Shown here: positions 39,882 to 52,229 of the stretch, piece after piece
Position numbering within the stretch: position 1 is the stretch's first letter
Layout of the letters: every line of letters begins with the position of its first letter
NCBI GenBank assembly: GCA_002633005.1
Contig: NMRA01000029.1
Coordinates: 381,396 to 445,395 of the forward strand
Length of the DNA stretch: 64,000 nucleotides
Origin: Phoronis australis
Taxonomy: Eukaryota > Phoronida > Phoronidae
Direction of reading: 5' to 3'
Translations under genes and position numbers: made by a program
The notes under the pieces: model-generated
Seen by the model: the letters and a program-made list of their open reading frames with translations, nothing else
Databases searched by the model: none
What the model was told of the DNA's origin: nothing

Positions 39882-40290
39882 CCAGGGCCCGGTCTCTAAT
39901 CTTTGTACTCGAAACGAACTCGAAACTATTTTTGGCAATTTCTCTGCTCCTTTTGTGCTAACTTAAGATAATTGGTTATCAGACTGTGCTCGAATACATC
40001 ATAGTTTATGCATAAGAGTTTCTAGTTCAAGTTTGCCCTTGAAGACCCTTATATTCGTGCTACAAACTTGAGTAAAAACTCGAAATTTCGAGTTCAAACT
40101 CGAACTTATTGCTTTAATATTGGGTTTACAAACTGTGAACTAAGGGCAATAAATTATCTACGTAAGTTATTGTGTACTCGAGCATAGAATAATAGACACT
40201 TATCTTGAGTTCTCCCAAAAGTTGAGTAGAAAATGCCAAACCTAATTTCGAGTTCCATTTTGAGTAAAAAGATTGGAGACCGGGCCCTGG
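39882..40290. mobile_element. MITE with inverted ends of about 45 bp
   Basis: The left end CCAGGGCCCGGTCTCTAATC matches the reverse complement of the right end (CCAGGGCCCGGTCTCCAATC), and similarity continues through ttt-tactc-aaa-aactcgaaa. It is about 409 bp with no coding capacity. A related solo end (gagaccgggcccagg) is at about 59640-59656. No clean target duplication is visible. Confidence 0.8.
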
Positions 40291-40450
40291 TTTAAAGTAT
40301 CTAAGCAATCCTGCTGTGTCGATCTGGATTAACCCAACAAAGAAACTATTGAAGTGCTTCAATGAAACTTTGATCACGTGGGTATACAATGGCACACACT
40401 AGTAGAATCAGTGCAGACATTTGCGAAAAAGGTGTAAAACTGAATATTGG

Positions 40451-40797
40451 AAATAGTCCATTTTCGCTCTAAAACTGCGTCGTAAATGCACACCGCGGCC
40501 TCATTCAGTTGCACCTATATCATGCAAGTCTGTCATATTTAACAGTTAAACCTAGGTCTGACCAAGCCTAAAGTTAAACCTGGTTTAAGATCTTAATACA
40601 GATCTAAAGAATATAGACTTTGTTGGTGAAATGAAAACTGACTTCGACCAGGTCTAAATAGGAGTTAAACCAGGTTTTACTAGACCACTGGTCTAAAAGT
40701 TAAACCACCTTTATGAAATGCAGATTATCTTGAAACCTGGTCTAAGTCCAGTTTAAACCAGGTTTAACTTTAAACCACCTTTATGAAATCGGCTGTA
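40451..40797 (-). repeat. 0.35-kb repeat, right member of an inverted pair
   Basis: The reverse complement of 26318-26666 over its full length. It ends CGGCTGTA, with the outer ends of both copies facing away from each other. Flanking 4-8 base words do not match between the two copies. Confidence 0.85.
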
Positions 40798-40956
40798 TAA
40801 GTCTAAGTGATGTGGCTCAATTTCGAGAGTGCCGACCATTTTGGTCAAAGTCATGCGAGGAGGCATTTTTAGAAGTTTGAACCAATACGTGATCACGGCA
40901 ACACAGTGATTAGTAAATAACGACAACCGCCGACAAGCGCTCAGTGCAGCATTGTT

Positions 40957-41475
40957 TCAGCATGAATTAACTACACCCAATACACGCCAGCAAAATTTAA
41001 TTTGCACTTGTTCTAACCAGTTGTATTCTTGTAAGCCCCATAGTTTGGCTCCATAGCATGAGCTGGGGTAAATTATTTTATCAAATGTCTCAAAAGCCAC
41101 ACGTGGTTGAAATATGGTCCAGCTTCTTTGTAGTTTGTCGACTGTAATGGTTGCCTCCGTCATTTTTTTGCATGGGCTGACAGGGTCTGAGCAGCCATAG
41201 TCCACAATAACTTTGGCGTGAACAAAACACCAAGGTACTTGTAGCTGGCATGTAAATCACTTCGAGTTTTTCACCTCCAAAATACCACATCTCGCAATTT
41301 CTCAAGGGACCTCCGTTTCTAAACACCATAACTGTGGTCTTCACTAAATTTACAGACAAGCTCCATTCCTGGCAGAACTTACTTAAAGCACACAGTAGTT
41401 TTTGCAGGTTTAACCGGAGATTAAGTACACAAAGCCATATCATCAGCATATCACAAAACTTTCACATCGGAAACA
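40957..41475 (-). pseudogene. decayed LINE reverse transcriptase fragment
   Basis: On the minus strand it has Y-A-D-D-M-A-L-C (the RT catalytic box, near 41436-41450) followed by a stop. It then runs L-S-K-F-C-Q-E-W-S-L-S-V-N-L-V-K-T, V-M-V-F-R-N-G-G and, in another frame, F-D-K-I-I-Y-P, Y-G-A-K-L-W-G and K-F-C-W-R-V-L-G-V. This order is typical of the palm/thumb region of non-LTR elements. Stops and frame changes show it is dead. Fingers, endonuclease and 3' tail are absent. Confidence 0.85.
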
Positions 41476-42520
41476 TTCTGACATAGGAGAATACCATCGT
41501 CATTACTAGAATGGATACATTCTACAAAGTCATCAGGTTTTTAAATAATCACCATGAACTCCAATAATAAACTTTCAAAGACAAGTGACTGTGTAGACTC
41601 GATCTGACACGTGCTCTGTAATGAAACCTTGGACAAATGTAGTATTGAAACAAATGCTCAAATTTTACATAATGTTAAACTCGATAGTTGTTTTTTTTGT
41701 AAATTACATAGAAAATTAATTGTGCCACAGCAACAATTTACATGTTTGACACGTCTTCACGTGATGTGACCAACATATGACCTGTGTGAAGACATATGAA
41801 TACAGTGCCTTCAACAATTTGCTTCTCAATATAAATGAGCTTCCCAGGTTGTACACGTGCGTCTTTTGATGTTAATTTTGCTTTTAAGACTCGTTTTAAT
41901 AGGTTAAATAGAAAACTCGCACATACAGTTGTACAAATATACTTTACTATTTAGACAGATTTATAGCAACACTTTACATATCACTTTTGGCTATGGATAT
42001 TCTCATGCTACGACCGGTAGGGTTCGCGTTAATCAGGGCGGGCAGAGCCTGATAGTGGAAAGCAATACGAGTTCCTGAATCGAAAGTTGACAAACAGGAA
42101 ACAAAAAACACTGACCTCTCCGTTTGAGAGACCACTACCCCTAAGGCAAATCTCTGTTCACGAATCAAGACTGACGGACGACCTGCATCTAACTTCGTCG
42201 TAGCCCCCATGCGGTTTAGTTTTTGAAAGTTTCCATTCATATGCAATGCCCTCGAAGATCTCTCCCGTTTATTCACTGCAAGATGACATGTGGCACGATT
42301 TTCCATTGAGAACACTCTTTTGGTATTCAGTATCTCTAAAAGGCGAGTTTATTGATGTGGATTGTGTAATGACGTGGTTACCTGGTTGTTGCACTTCGAT
42401 TACTTGGTGTGCTCGTAGTTCATTGGAAAGCGCAATAACCCCCCCTGAGAAGTAATAGCATGACCCTTGAATGTTTCCCTTTGAGTGGGTCGGCCTGCTA
42501 TTTCAGACTGCGGCCATTTC
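41476..42520. other. about 1 kb without recognised features
   Basis: It lies between the LINE fragment and the tandem array. A 113-codon minus-strand frame at 41974-42315 has no motif I recognise. Confidence 0.4.
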
Positions 42521-42901
42521 CTTGAAAGCGCGCACCGTGAGGAGATGATGTCTTACCCGATACACGAAGGGCGATACATGTGGGTAACTTCTGTCATTAA
42601 TTACATTTTTGTCTGGCTGATTGCTGTTACAGTTCTCCACCTGTGGCAACTGTTTGGTGTACAGGTAGTTGTAATACGTATGTGTTTTAAGTGTCAGCTG
42701 TATTTTACAGTAGTTGTACTTTGGGTTATACTCATACATTAGTGTTCGGGTCGTGATGACGCACATTTATTCAAATGGATATTCACTGAGAAGACTATGG
42801 CTTAAGAGAAGAACTGCTGTCCGTGTAAAATACTCTGAATATACATTTGAATTTATGTATTTCTGTATGAGTAAGCAAAGCCTACGATGTGCAATAAGTG
42901 A

Positions 42902-42953
42902 TATTATTATTATTATTGTTATTGTTATTATTATTATTATTAATATTATTATT

Positions 42954-42992
<39 letters not shown>

Positions 42993-43015
42993 ATTGTTAT
43001 TGTTATTATTATTAA
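42902..43015. repeat. (ATT)n/(GTT)n microsatellite
   Basis: Mixed ATT and GTT runs inserted in the first unit of the array. The poly-Ile/Val and poly-Thr frames here are artefacts. Confidence 0.95.
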
Positions 43016-43144
43016 ATGAAAATATCTATCCATCTATCAAATGTAGTATCATTAGCTTGCATTAGACGTTTGTTAATTGACTTGCTGAATGTTAACGCTC
43101 TTTCTAATCCTGACTAACAATTTACTAACATACTAACTAGGGCC

Positions 43145-43800
43145 CTAACATGCGTCCCGGATCTTATCTGTCCCGGGTTTTTGTGTCCCGGTGTTTTGCG
43201 TAATAGTCCAGACTCTAAGCGGACGAGTGTGCAAGTTTTAGCAACACTTGCCATTTAGGCCCACATGACAGTTGTCAGGTGCTTTTCGATCCTGATTTAG
43301 GGCTTAAGTTCAACAAGTAATAAAGTAACGTGTTATTTTTATGCATTTTCCTTAGTTGCATTGGATTCTTGTCGGTTGTCAGATAAAGCAATGCCCCATG
43401 AAATTTTGGAATGCTAGTACTCACTTCTTGAAAATGCGCCTTTAGTTTTCGAGATTTCGACTGGGTCGCAAACGGCGAACTTGGGTATGTTAATTTTCTT
43501 GGCTCATCGAGCACTGACCAATGACCATTGAACTCGGTGTGAAAGTAGCCATTGTCCCCCTGGAGAAATTGTCCGGCTTGCGTGTATTTGAATGAATCAT
43601 CCGGCTAATCCACTGATTAACGTGCCAGTTCACCGGCATTCAAATACATGCAGCTACATGTAGGACATTCTCTGCAGGGGGACAATCACAGCTACCACAC
43701 CAGGACACATAGAACTCCGTCCGATGCAATGAAAACTGGTCATACCGAACCCGGGACACGTACATATGTAGAATCCCGATATGCATAAAACGGGAACACA
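43145..43800. mobile_element. foldback element inside the first array unit
   Basis: Outer sequences (atgcgtcccggatcttatct and a reverse-complement relative ending at about 43800) and inner arms (cattgtccccctggagaa at 43550; its complement ending gggggacaatc at about 43687) nest as inverted repeats around 43600-43630. The other array units lack this insert between the corresponding modules. Confidence 0.6.
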
Positions 43801-44096
43801 TCAGGATGACCCCCATCATATGGATCAGAACAATGGTTCCCGTGATCGATAACTGCTCTGGTGGATTTTTCAATTAATCTCGAAGTGTCAACTTGAAAAC
43901 AATAGTTGATTTGCCGATTGTCTGTAAATTTCATTACTGCACGTTTTTGTCTATTTGCACTCCATACCCATACATAAACGACAAGCTGCGACCTACGGAT
44001 AACCAAGACGGAAGAAAGGTGGAAGACGAAATTAAGAAGATAATCTAACATGGGATTTATGTAATCTAACGTTGCTTGCGTGTCATACTGTATTAG

Positions 44097-44105
44097 TATA
44101 AATAG
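44097..44105 (+). promoter_or_regulatory. TATA-like box in array unit 1
   Basis: TATAAATAG followed by a conserved downstream block (tacagct...atactcc-aaggttc). The same box and spacing recur in other units, which makes chance less likely. Promoter activity is inferred only. Confidence 0.35.
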
Positions 44106-45029
44106 GGTACAGCTTTATACTCCAAAGGTTCACTAGTTCGAACTCTCATAATACCACAAATGAATAAAAAGGCATTATAAGACCGAAGGTTCACAAATCC
44201 GACAGAAAGAAAAAACTAGTTAGTTTGAAACTAGCCCGAAGGTCTGTGATGCCAGAAACCAGCGATTCAAAGTCAACGACAGCCAAGCAGCAAAATTTTG
44301 GCGGCGATAAACCATACTTCGAACATGTAAATAACTACAGCAACTCAGTGAATGGCCCAACTTCATGTTTGGATCCCGTTTTGAGAGGCACAGGCTCTTC
44401 GAAGAACTAGTTTCAAGCAGCCGTGTGCAAATAACTCCCTGAACGTTTTGCTCAAATTCACTGTTCGGAACCTAGTGTCATGAAAGTTCAAATTTATAAC
44501 CTTCGGTGGGTTTTCGTAATTGTGTGGATAAGTCTTCATATTTATGGATTTTTAGACTTGCAAACCTTGCGACCCATGAGTACTTAATTTCATATAAAAT
44601 CTGTACACATTCTGTCTCACTTGAAGTTTTCAATTCAGGTCATATAAGGTTGATCACTTCTTATTGTGCAATTTTTAGCGACTTGGCAAGTCGTCGAACT
44701 AGTGGACTTTGGCTGACTAGTGTACCATTTACCCACGGCACCTGACGTCGCGAGCAGTTACAGTGTACCAAAAGTGCAGAAGGACCACTAACACGAATGA
44801 TACCAGGGCCAAAGATATGGTGCCGTTCATCTGTAAATCAGTATCCTGGCAGTTACCGGTTTTGACTACATGTGTGTACTCATTTGAGCCATCAAAACTT
44901 GATCAATCACTTGTTTTATTTGGAAAAGCGAAGTGAAAATATACTTCAGGAATACGTCTTTATTTAAGTACATGGTTTCACAACTGGTTTTAGTGCAGTC
45001 TCTCAAAAATTGCGTTGGTAATTGTATGA

Positions 45030-46000
45030 CTGGGAGGTCTGGTCAATATAAAATACACTATAGGCTCTCAGTTCGGGTCGCCTGTATTATCTTCCTTCTC
45101 GGAAGTGAAGTATATTTAGTCTTAATTGCTGTATTTTATATGAGCGACTTTGTCATTTGTTAAATAGCTGGGCTTTGTTGATCATTAAAATCATACCAAA
45201 CTCAGTTTTGGCCTACTTACACATACTAAAAACGACTTTCCCCATTCAGTTCTCTGAAACAAAATAATGCTTTGTAACTTATCGCCAACCCTCAAAAGTC
45301 TGGAGGAAATTTTGAAAACTTCTAACAAATTCTGCTAAACGGGCAAGCGTGACCTACGCTTTTAGCAAGTTACACAACATCTTTTGAAAAGGCCACCCGT
45401 CAAGGACCACAACGTGCAATTTATGAGATAGGAAGTATAAGTTTTTTCAGTTGGTTCCTGCTTTCATTTTGGAAGATTGACACTAAAGATGCAAAGCAGG
45501 TGACAGAAAGTGGATTGGTTGACATTATCTATATAAGGTTTATCATCCTTACGGGACCATACAGGACCACGACGTCACGATGGGTTACAGTGCATCAAAA
45601 AGTTCCTGCAGTACCACTAATACGACTGACAATAGAGTTGAAAAGTGTATTACCGTTCAACTTTCATGAGAAAAAAGCATTTAAAATATTTTACATTTCA
45701 GTTACAAGTTTGTTGGGGCTTCTTTTTACTTTCCTAACCAAATTTCTTTCAATGTATACTTCACAATATGAAATGCACTCCCCTCGGCTCACGTATGTTA
45801 AATTCGTCCTCGAAGGTTTATTGGACTTTATTGCCAAGTATGCGATTTTAGCTAAATTTTTTACTAAATTAAATATTTTAACTCCTTAAATGTTTATATT
45901 ATCGGAAACTAGAAACCCCAAAAAAATTTGAAATTTCGGTTTTTACTTGTCTGATATTCATAATGATTGCCTCACAAGAATATTTCCCTTAAGTAAGATT
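45030..46000. repeat. insert within array unit 1 containing a dispersed repeat
   Basis: About 1 kb that other units lack. Positions 45180-45480 resemble the middle of the 6105-6992 block, with shared words such as atcgcc-accctc-aaagt and ctgctaaa-c-aagcg. A 129-codon plus-strand frame (45500-45889) has no recognised motif. Confidence 0.45.
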
Positions 46001-47143
46001 TAGCGAAAAAGAAAAGAAAAGCACAGTAATAGCAAAACAACGGTATCGATAACAAGCTCGAATTTCATTTGATGAACATGTTCCAAGACGTGACCTCAAA
46101 AAACTATTAATGTTCTAAAATATCGTGATTTATTTTGAATTCGTTTTGTAAACGATGTTTAAGTCCTTGGATTTGGAAGTTTTACATAAATCTGGACAGC
46201 TATTTCGGAGATATAAAACTTAAAAGTTGGGGAAATGTACACGATTTTGAAGCTTCAAAGTTAGAGAAATGTTGACGTTTTTTCTATGGTCATACAGGAC
46301 CTCCCCACAACTGGCAGTGCACCCGGCCAAGATGTCGCTGAACCACCAACACAAAATGACACCAGAGTCGGAAAGGTAAAAAATCCCGGGAGTTGCCTCT
46401 TACGTGAGGGCGTGCACCATGAGATCCTGTCTTAACCGATACATGAAGGGCGATAGAGGTGAGTAACTTTCGTTATTGATTACATTTTTGTCTGGCTGAC
46501 ACTTACAGTTATAGTTACCCACCTGTGACAAATGTATGGTGTCCAGATAATTGGGTTGAACTCGTGTGTTAGATTTTGGGTTGCGATGTCGCACGTGTAC
46601 TTCGACTAGATAAAGCTCTCCATCCATCATATCTATTACCATTTGCTTGCACTAAGCGTTTGTTACTTGTCTTGCTGGTACATTCGCGTTGGCGCTAACA
46701 CTCTTTTTAATCCCGACTAACAATTGCACTAACATACTAACACCAATCCTAACATATCAAGAAATACAGCATGAATGAACCCAAACGACATTCAATGTCA
46801 CAAAATGCATGCTGAGTGGTGTTATTTGAATTCCTCTCCAAATGCCAAGATCAAATGGAGCTGAACAGGGGTTCCCGTGATCGATTACTACCGTGGCAGG
46901 GATAAGGATTTTTGAATTAGTTTCCGAATGGCAAATTGAAAATAATAGTTGATTTATCGATTGTTTGTAAATTTTATTAATGAACGTTTTCGTTTATTTA
47001 CTTACCATGCCCACGCCACAACGATACGATCCGACTCACGGATAATCAAGACGGAAGCAGAAGCATGAAAGACTGAAAATTAACAACCGAAGACTAAAAT
47101 TAAGAAGGAAATTTAAAGTAACGTACAAGTCACAGTGCATTAG

Positions 47144-47152
47144 TATAAATAA
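47144..47152 (+). promoter_or_regulatory. TATA-like box in array unit 2
   Basis: TATAAATAA followed by gatggagctcgatactccgaaggttc, aligned with the boxes at 44097, 56838 and 58647. Confidence 0.3.
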
Positions 47153-47476
47153 GATGGAGCTCGATACTCCGAAGGTTCGCAAGCCTGAAGGCAAGTTATG
47201 TAACATTGAATGATTTTTTTTAAAATACCCAATCAGGCGAATAAAAACGTTTCTAAAAACAGCCCTATCAAACTGATAGTAAAACAACTAATATTCTTTC
47301 AGACTTGTGTTGATCTTCGGATTTATTTATTTGTCGACTTGTAAACTTTCGGAGCCATGAATTCCGTAATTTCCTACCTTCCGCCCACAATTGTTCTCAC
47401 TTGTATTTTTCAGTTCAGATCATACGGGTTCATTGTTTCGAGGGGATTGACTTCTTTCGAACCTGATTATAGTTTT

Positions 47477-49133
47477 TATGCGCAAACGTATTTATATGTG
47501 GACTCATTATGCCGTCATCTCCGTCCATCCGTTCGGAGTCCGGCGTCCGGCGTCCGCTCCAAAAGGCCTGGACGTATGTTCAGGAAGTTTTGCACATGTG
47601 TTTCTTCCGTGGATGGGACGGCATGAACGAACTTTCAGGCGGATCCGACTATTGGTGTGACTCCTAGTGGCAATTTTAGTTTTTTACGTTTACCTCTGTA
47701 ACTTCAAAAGTCCTGAACAGATTTTCATAAAAATTGGTACATAGGCACCTATCAGTGAGATGAGACTAACCTTCCGTTTTCAGATGGATTCGACGTAGTT
47801 TGCGCCACCTAGTGGCCATGTTTTGGTGTCTTCGAGTTTATTTTTTGCGTCCACCCCTCTATCAACCAAACCGCTCAAAGGATGATTGTGAAAATTGGCA
47901 TGTATGACGATGATTTTCCGACGACTTCGACTACTATGGCGCCTCCTAGTGGCAGTTTTTTGCGCCTATGGGTGCATGTGCTAAACCGTTCGCAGGATCT
48001 TTAATAAATTTAGTACCGTAAGTGTATTTATGTGATGTTCGACGGAAGACAACGAATTTCGGACAGATCTGACTACTGGTGTGCGCCACCTACTGGCAAT
48101 TTTATTTTTTTACGTTTACCTCTGTGTGTTCAAACGTCCTCGATGTATTTTCATAAAATTTGGCATACACGCATCTGTTAATTAAGTGACGCTATCTCTC
48201 CGTTTTCAGATGTGGCCATTTTTACTGTTTCCGAGTCTGTTTTTGGCGTCAAGTCATCTATCAACGAAACTGCTTTCAAGATAATTGTGAAAATTGGCAC
48301 GTATGTTTTTACTATAACTTATGAAGTGGACGGCTGACGATGATTTTCCGACGACTTTGACTACTATGGCGCCTCCTAGTGGCACTTTTGTTTTTTTGCG
48401 CTCATGACTGTATCTCCTAAACCGTTTGCAGGATCTTTACTTAATTTAGCGAGTGTATTTATATGATGTTGACAAAGGACGACTTTCGGACGGATCTGAC
48501 TACTGGTGTGCCCCTAGTGGCAATTTTAGTTTTTTACGTTTACCAGTCTGTACCTCAACAGATTTTCATAAAATTGTGAATATAGGCATCTATGTTTTTG
48601 GATTGAATTGAGGTATTTTGCACGACCTAGTGGCCATTTTTGCTGTTTTCAAATCTTGTTTTTGGAGTCCACCCCTCTATCAACGAAATCATTCTAGGGA
48701 TAGTTTTGAAAATTGGCGTATACGTTTTCAGTGCGAAGAGGACGTTTGATGATGGCAACTGACCAGTGTGGTGCCTCCTAGTGTTAGGTAAGTTTTGTTT
48801 TGCGCCCATAGCGATATCTCCTAAACCCACTTCAGGATCTTCATTAAATTTAGTAAGTGTATTTATATGAAGATAACAACAGACGGCGACTTTCAGGCGG
48901 ATCCAACGAACGCTGTGCCCACAAGTGGCAATTTCATGTTATTCCGTTTTCCTTTGTTTCTCTGAAGTTCCTTGACAGATTTTTATGAAATATGGCATGT
49001 TCCCGTTTTTGGATGGATTGTACGTTTTTGCGCCATCTAGTGGCCATTTTTATGATACAAATAAATAACCCTAAAAGCACACCATTTGCGATGCATTCGT
49101 GGGCGCATTTCAACGCTCCGCGTTGCTCTTGTT
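47477..49133 (+). mobile_element. Helentron-like (HINE) element A
   Basis: The left end is TATGCGCAAACGTATTTATA, then atgccgtcatc and a gtccggcgtccgg microsatellite. About ten degenerate core repeats of roughly 145 bp follow, each with a C-T-A-G-T-G-G-C motif. The right end GTGGGCGCATTT is followed by the hairpin CAACGC-TCC-GCGTTG and CTCTTGTT. This layout (subterminal inverted repeats, core repeats, 3' hairpin, insertion between Ts without duplication) fits the Helentron-associated class. It interrupts an array module whose intact form is present in other units. Confidence 0.75.
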
Positions 49134-50575
49134 TAGGGACTTGTTCTTTCGTCAAACTACTGGCTGACCAATATACCATTAACATGGGAGATTTTACAAA
49201 AATCTGAGCTGTTATTTCTAAGATATCAACCTTTATAATTAAGAGAAATGTGGACACTTTCTAGGGCCACGCAGCATCCGAAGTAGCAGGACGCTGTCCG
49301 TGTCAGCGAACAAAAATGTCACTGAACCGTCACCATGTAATAACACCAGAATGGGAAAAGTAAAAAATCCAGAAAATTGCCTCTTCCTTGAGGGCGTACA
49401 TCATGAGATGCTGTCTTACCCGATACACAAGGTAAGACTGAGGTGCGTTACTTTCGTTATTGATAAAATTTTAGACTGGCTGACACGTGCAGTTACAGTT
49501 CTCCACCTGTTACAACACTGTGGTGTCCAGGTCGTTGAAATACATTCCTAGTGTTAGCTGTATTTTAGTTGTATTTACTCTGAGTTCTCCTCATATATCA
49601 ATGCTTTGGCCGTGATGACGCTCATTTATTCCAATAGATAGACTGTAGATCTGTCCATCTATCAATATTAGTTTCATTCGCTTGGACTAGACGTTTGTTG
49701 CTTTTCGTGCTTGTACATTAACGTTGATGCAAACACACATTCTAATCCCGCCAACAATTCCAATTTTAGTATTTAAAAATACTAATACCAGTCCTAACAA
49801 ACCTAAAAACATCACCAATTAATCCAACTGACGTTCGAAGTCACAAAATGTATGCTGAATGTCATTATTTGAATTCCTCTACAGATGCCACAACGGGATG
49901 GAGCTAGGCTGTGGTTCCCGGTATCAATTTTTGGCGGAGTAAGGACAAGGATTTTCAATTGATCTGCGTGTGAGAAATTGAAAACAGTTGATTTGGCGAT
50001 TGTTTGTAAATTTTTTCAATACTCGTTTTGTGTGTTTACACGCAGTACCCATACCTCAGCAATACGCTGCGATCCTCGAATAACCAATTGAAAACGGACG
50101 AAGCAGCTCTTCAGACGAAAATTATGAAGGTAAACTATTGTTACTTGGGTTTTATGCTGCATTAGATAGGGTGAAGCTCAGTACCTTTAAGGTTTTCAAA
50201 TCTGTACCCATTATACGACAAACGAAAATGTTTACAAAAAGCCCTATCGGGCTGCAGGTTCACAAACTCGACAAAAAGCTTATTAGTTCGAAAACAGTTC
50301 CACAATTAAAGAGACCAGAAGCCAGTGATTCAAACTTCAACGACAGAGGAGCAACAACATTGTAGTGGCTGTATTCCAAAAGTTGAAAATGTTAATAAAA
50401 GCGACAGTTCAGTGCACTTTGTCAAACTTTGTTTGGATGCTTTACCAAGGCACTGGCTCTTGGAAGAATTGGTTCCAGGGAGGCACGTGCTTACAAATCT
50501 CCAAACATTTTGTTCGAAATCACTGTTCAGAACCTCGTAACATGAAATTTCGAATTTTTAGCTTTCGAACTAATG
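49134..50575 (+). repeat. array unit 3 (part)
   Basis: The interrupted module resumes (gacttgttctttcgtcaaac), then all main modules follow in order up to the N gap. No coding content is supported. Confidence 0.7.
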
Positions 50576-50581
50576 GTCTCT

Positions 50582-50720
50582 NNNNNNNNNNNNNNNNNNN
50601 NNNNNNNNNNNNNNNNNNNNNNNNNNNNNNNNNNNNNNNNNNNNNNNNNNNNNNNNNNNNNNNNNNNNNNNNNNNNNNNNNNNNNNNNNNNNNNNNNNNN
50701 NNNNNNNNNNNNNNNNNNNN
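50582..50720. other. 139-base assembly gap (N)
   Basis: A gap inside array unit 3, adjacent to the hAT-like fragment. Confidence 0.99.
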
Positions 50721-50925
50721 CTTCAGGAATCAAGGAAAATGCTTGATTTTTAGAGGTAAAAACAGAAAAATTTCCTGGGCGGGAGGGGGGCAAACCCCCC
50801 TCCCGACCTCCCCCCATTCGGTGCTATGCGCATCTACAATCGTGGTTCAGTTTGCGCAAATGCTTACAGCCGGGCAAAATGTTGGGCCCCCCCCTTGTGA
50901 TATCCTAGATCTGCCACTGTAATGC
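50721..50925. mobile_element. hAT-like right-end fragment
   Basis: A G/C-run-rich segment ending CTAGATCTGCCACTG, the inverted form of a cagnggcngatccag-type end. The left end is presumably in the N gap. Array sequence resumes right after it. Confidence 0.4.
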
Positions 50926-52229
50926 ACAATGACTTTACTTTTCTTGCCTGTGGATTTGCGTTAACGCTAACGCACTTTCCAATCCCGCCCAACAAATCAC
51001 TAACATACAAACACAAGCCCTAACATACGAAGACATACACCACAAATTAATCTAAATACGAATTAATCTAAATGGCGTTCAAGGTCGCAAAAGCCATGCT
51101 GAATGGAATATTGAATCCCTGTGCCGATGCAAAAGCAAGATGAAGCTGAGCAGTGCTTCCCGTGGTCGATTCCTGCCGGTGTAGAGAGAAAGATTTTTCA
51201 ATTGATCTGCGTACGGCAAATTGAAAGCAATTGATAGGTCGATTGTTTGTAAATTTTATCAATACACTTTTTTGTCCTATTTACACGCCATACCCATACC
51301 CAAAGATAAACTTCGTTTAACCAAAACGAAAGAAGAAAGATTTAAGACGAAAATTATAAAGCTAAAGTATCGTTACTTGGGTTTCATACTGCAGTGTGTA
51401 CAGCTCAATACCTTTGAACATTCTCAAATCCCTACCCATAATACAACAAATGAAAACATTTTTTAAAAGGGTGCTATTAGGCCTAAGGTTCACAATTTCG
51501 AGAAAAAGTTTATTAGTTCTAAAACAGTTTGACAAGGACAAGGTCTTTTCAATGGATGTGCGTGTGGTTAATTGAAAACAGTCGATTTTTCGATTATTTG
51601 TAAATTTTATCAATGCATGTTTTTTCTATTTACACGCCACACCCTCCAACAATACCCCCACGACCCTCGGATAACCAAAAGGAATTCCGAAAGATTTAAG
51701 GTGCAACTTATGAAGGTAAACTATCATTGCTTGCGTTTCATATTGCATTTACATAAATAGTGTACAGCTCTATGTTGAAGGTCGTCAAATCCGTACCCGT
51801 AATACGTTAAACGAAAACGTTTTTTAAAAAGGCTATATCAAATTGCTAGTTGAACAACGGTTTCAGTAACTTAATCGGAATTTATTTGGTGAAAAGTTTC
51901 GAGATGTGATCTCAGAGACACCGTTGATGTCATAAAATATGATCATTTCATTTTTGTTTCGTGAACGGAGTTTAAAACACAGTATTTGAAAGATTTACCT
52001 AAATCTGAACTGCTATTTCTAGACGTTTTTCTAGAGTCATACAGGATCTTAACCAGCAGGACCCTGGCCTGGCCCTCTCTCTCAACGAACCAAAGATAGC
52101 ATTGACCCATCACCTTAAAATGACACCAGAGTCGAAAAGGTAAGAAATCCCGAAAATTGGCTCTTTTTTGAGGGCGTGCACCATGAGATGGTATCAAGGT
52201 TCTGTTCACTTGTAAATATCATAGAATCA

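Noticed and set aside
39590-39966. Gly/Ala/Pro-rich repetitive proteins on both strands
   Set aside because: All frames are open because the minisatellite is GC-rich. There is no start context, splice signal or domain.
26318-40797. A single 14.5-kb Polinton-like or other giant transposon
   Set aside because: Inverted ends fit the length, but no polymerase, integrase, ATPase or capsid-like frames are present. No 6-bp target duplication matches, and phase-consistent host exons lie inside.
50365-50922. A 185-codon plus-strand frame
   Set aside because: It is bridged by the N gap and made of array and hAT-like repeat sequence.
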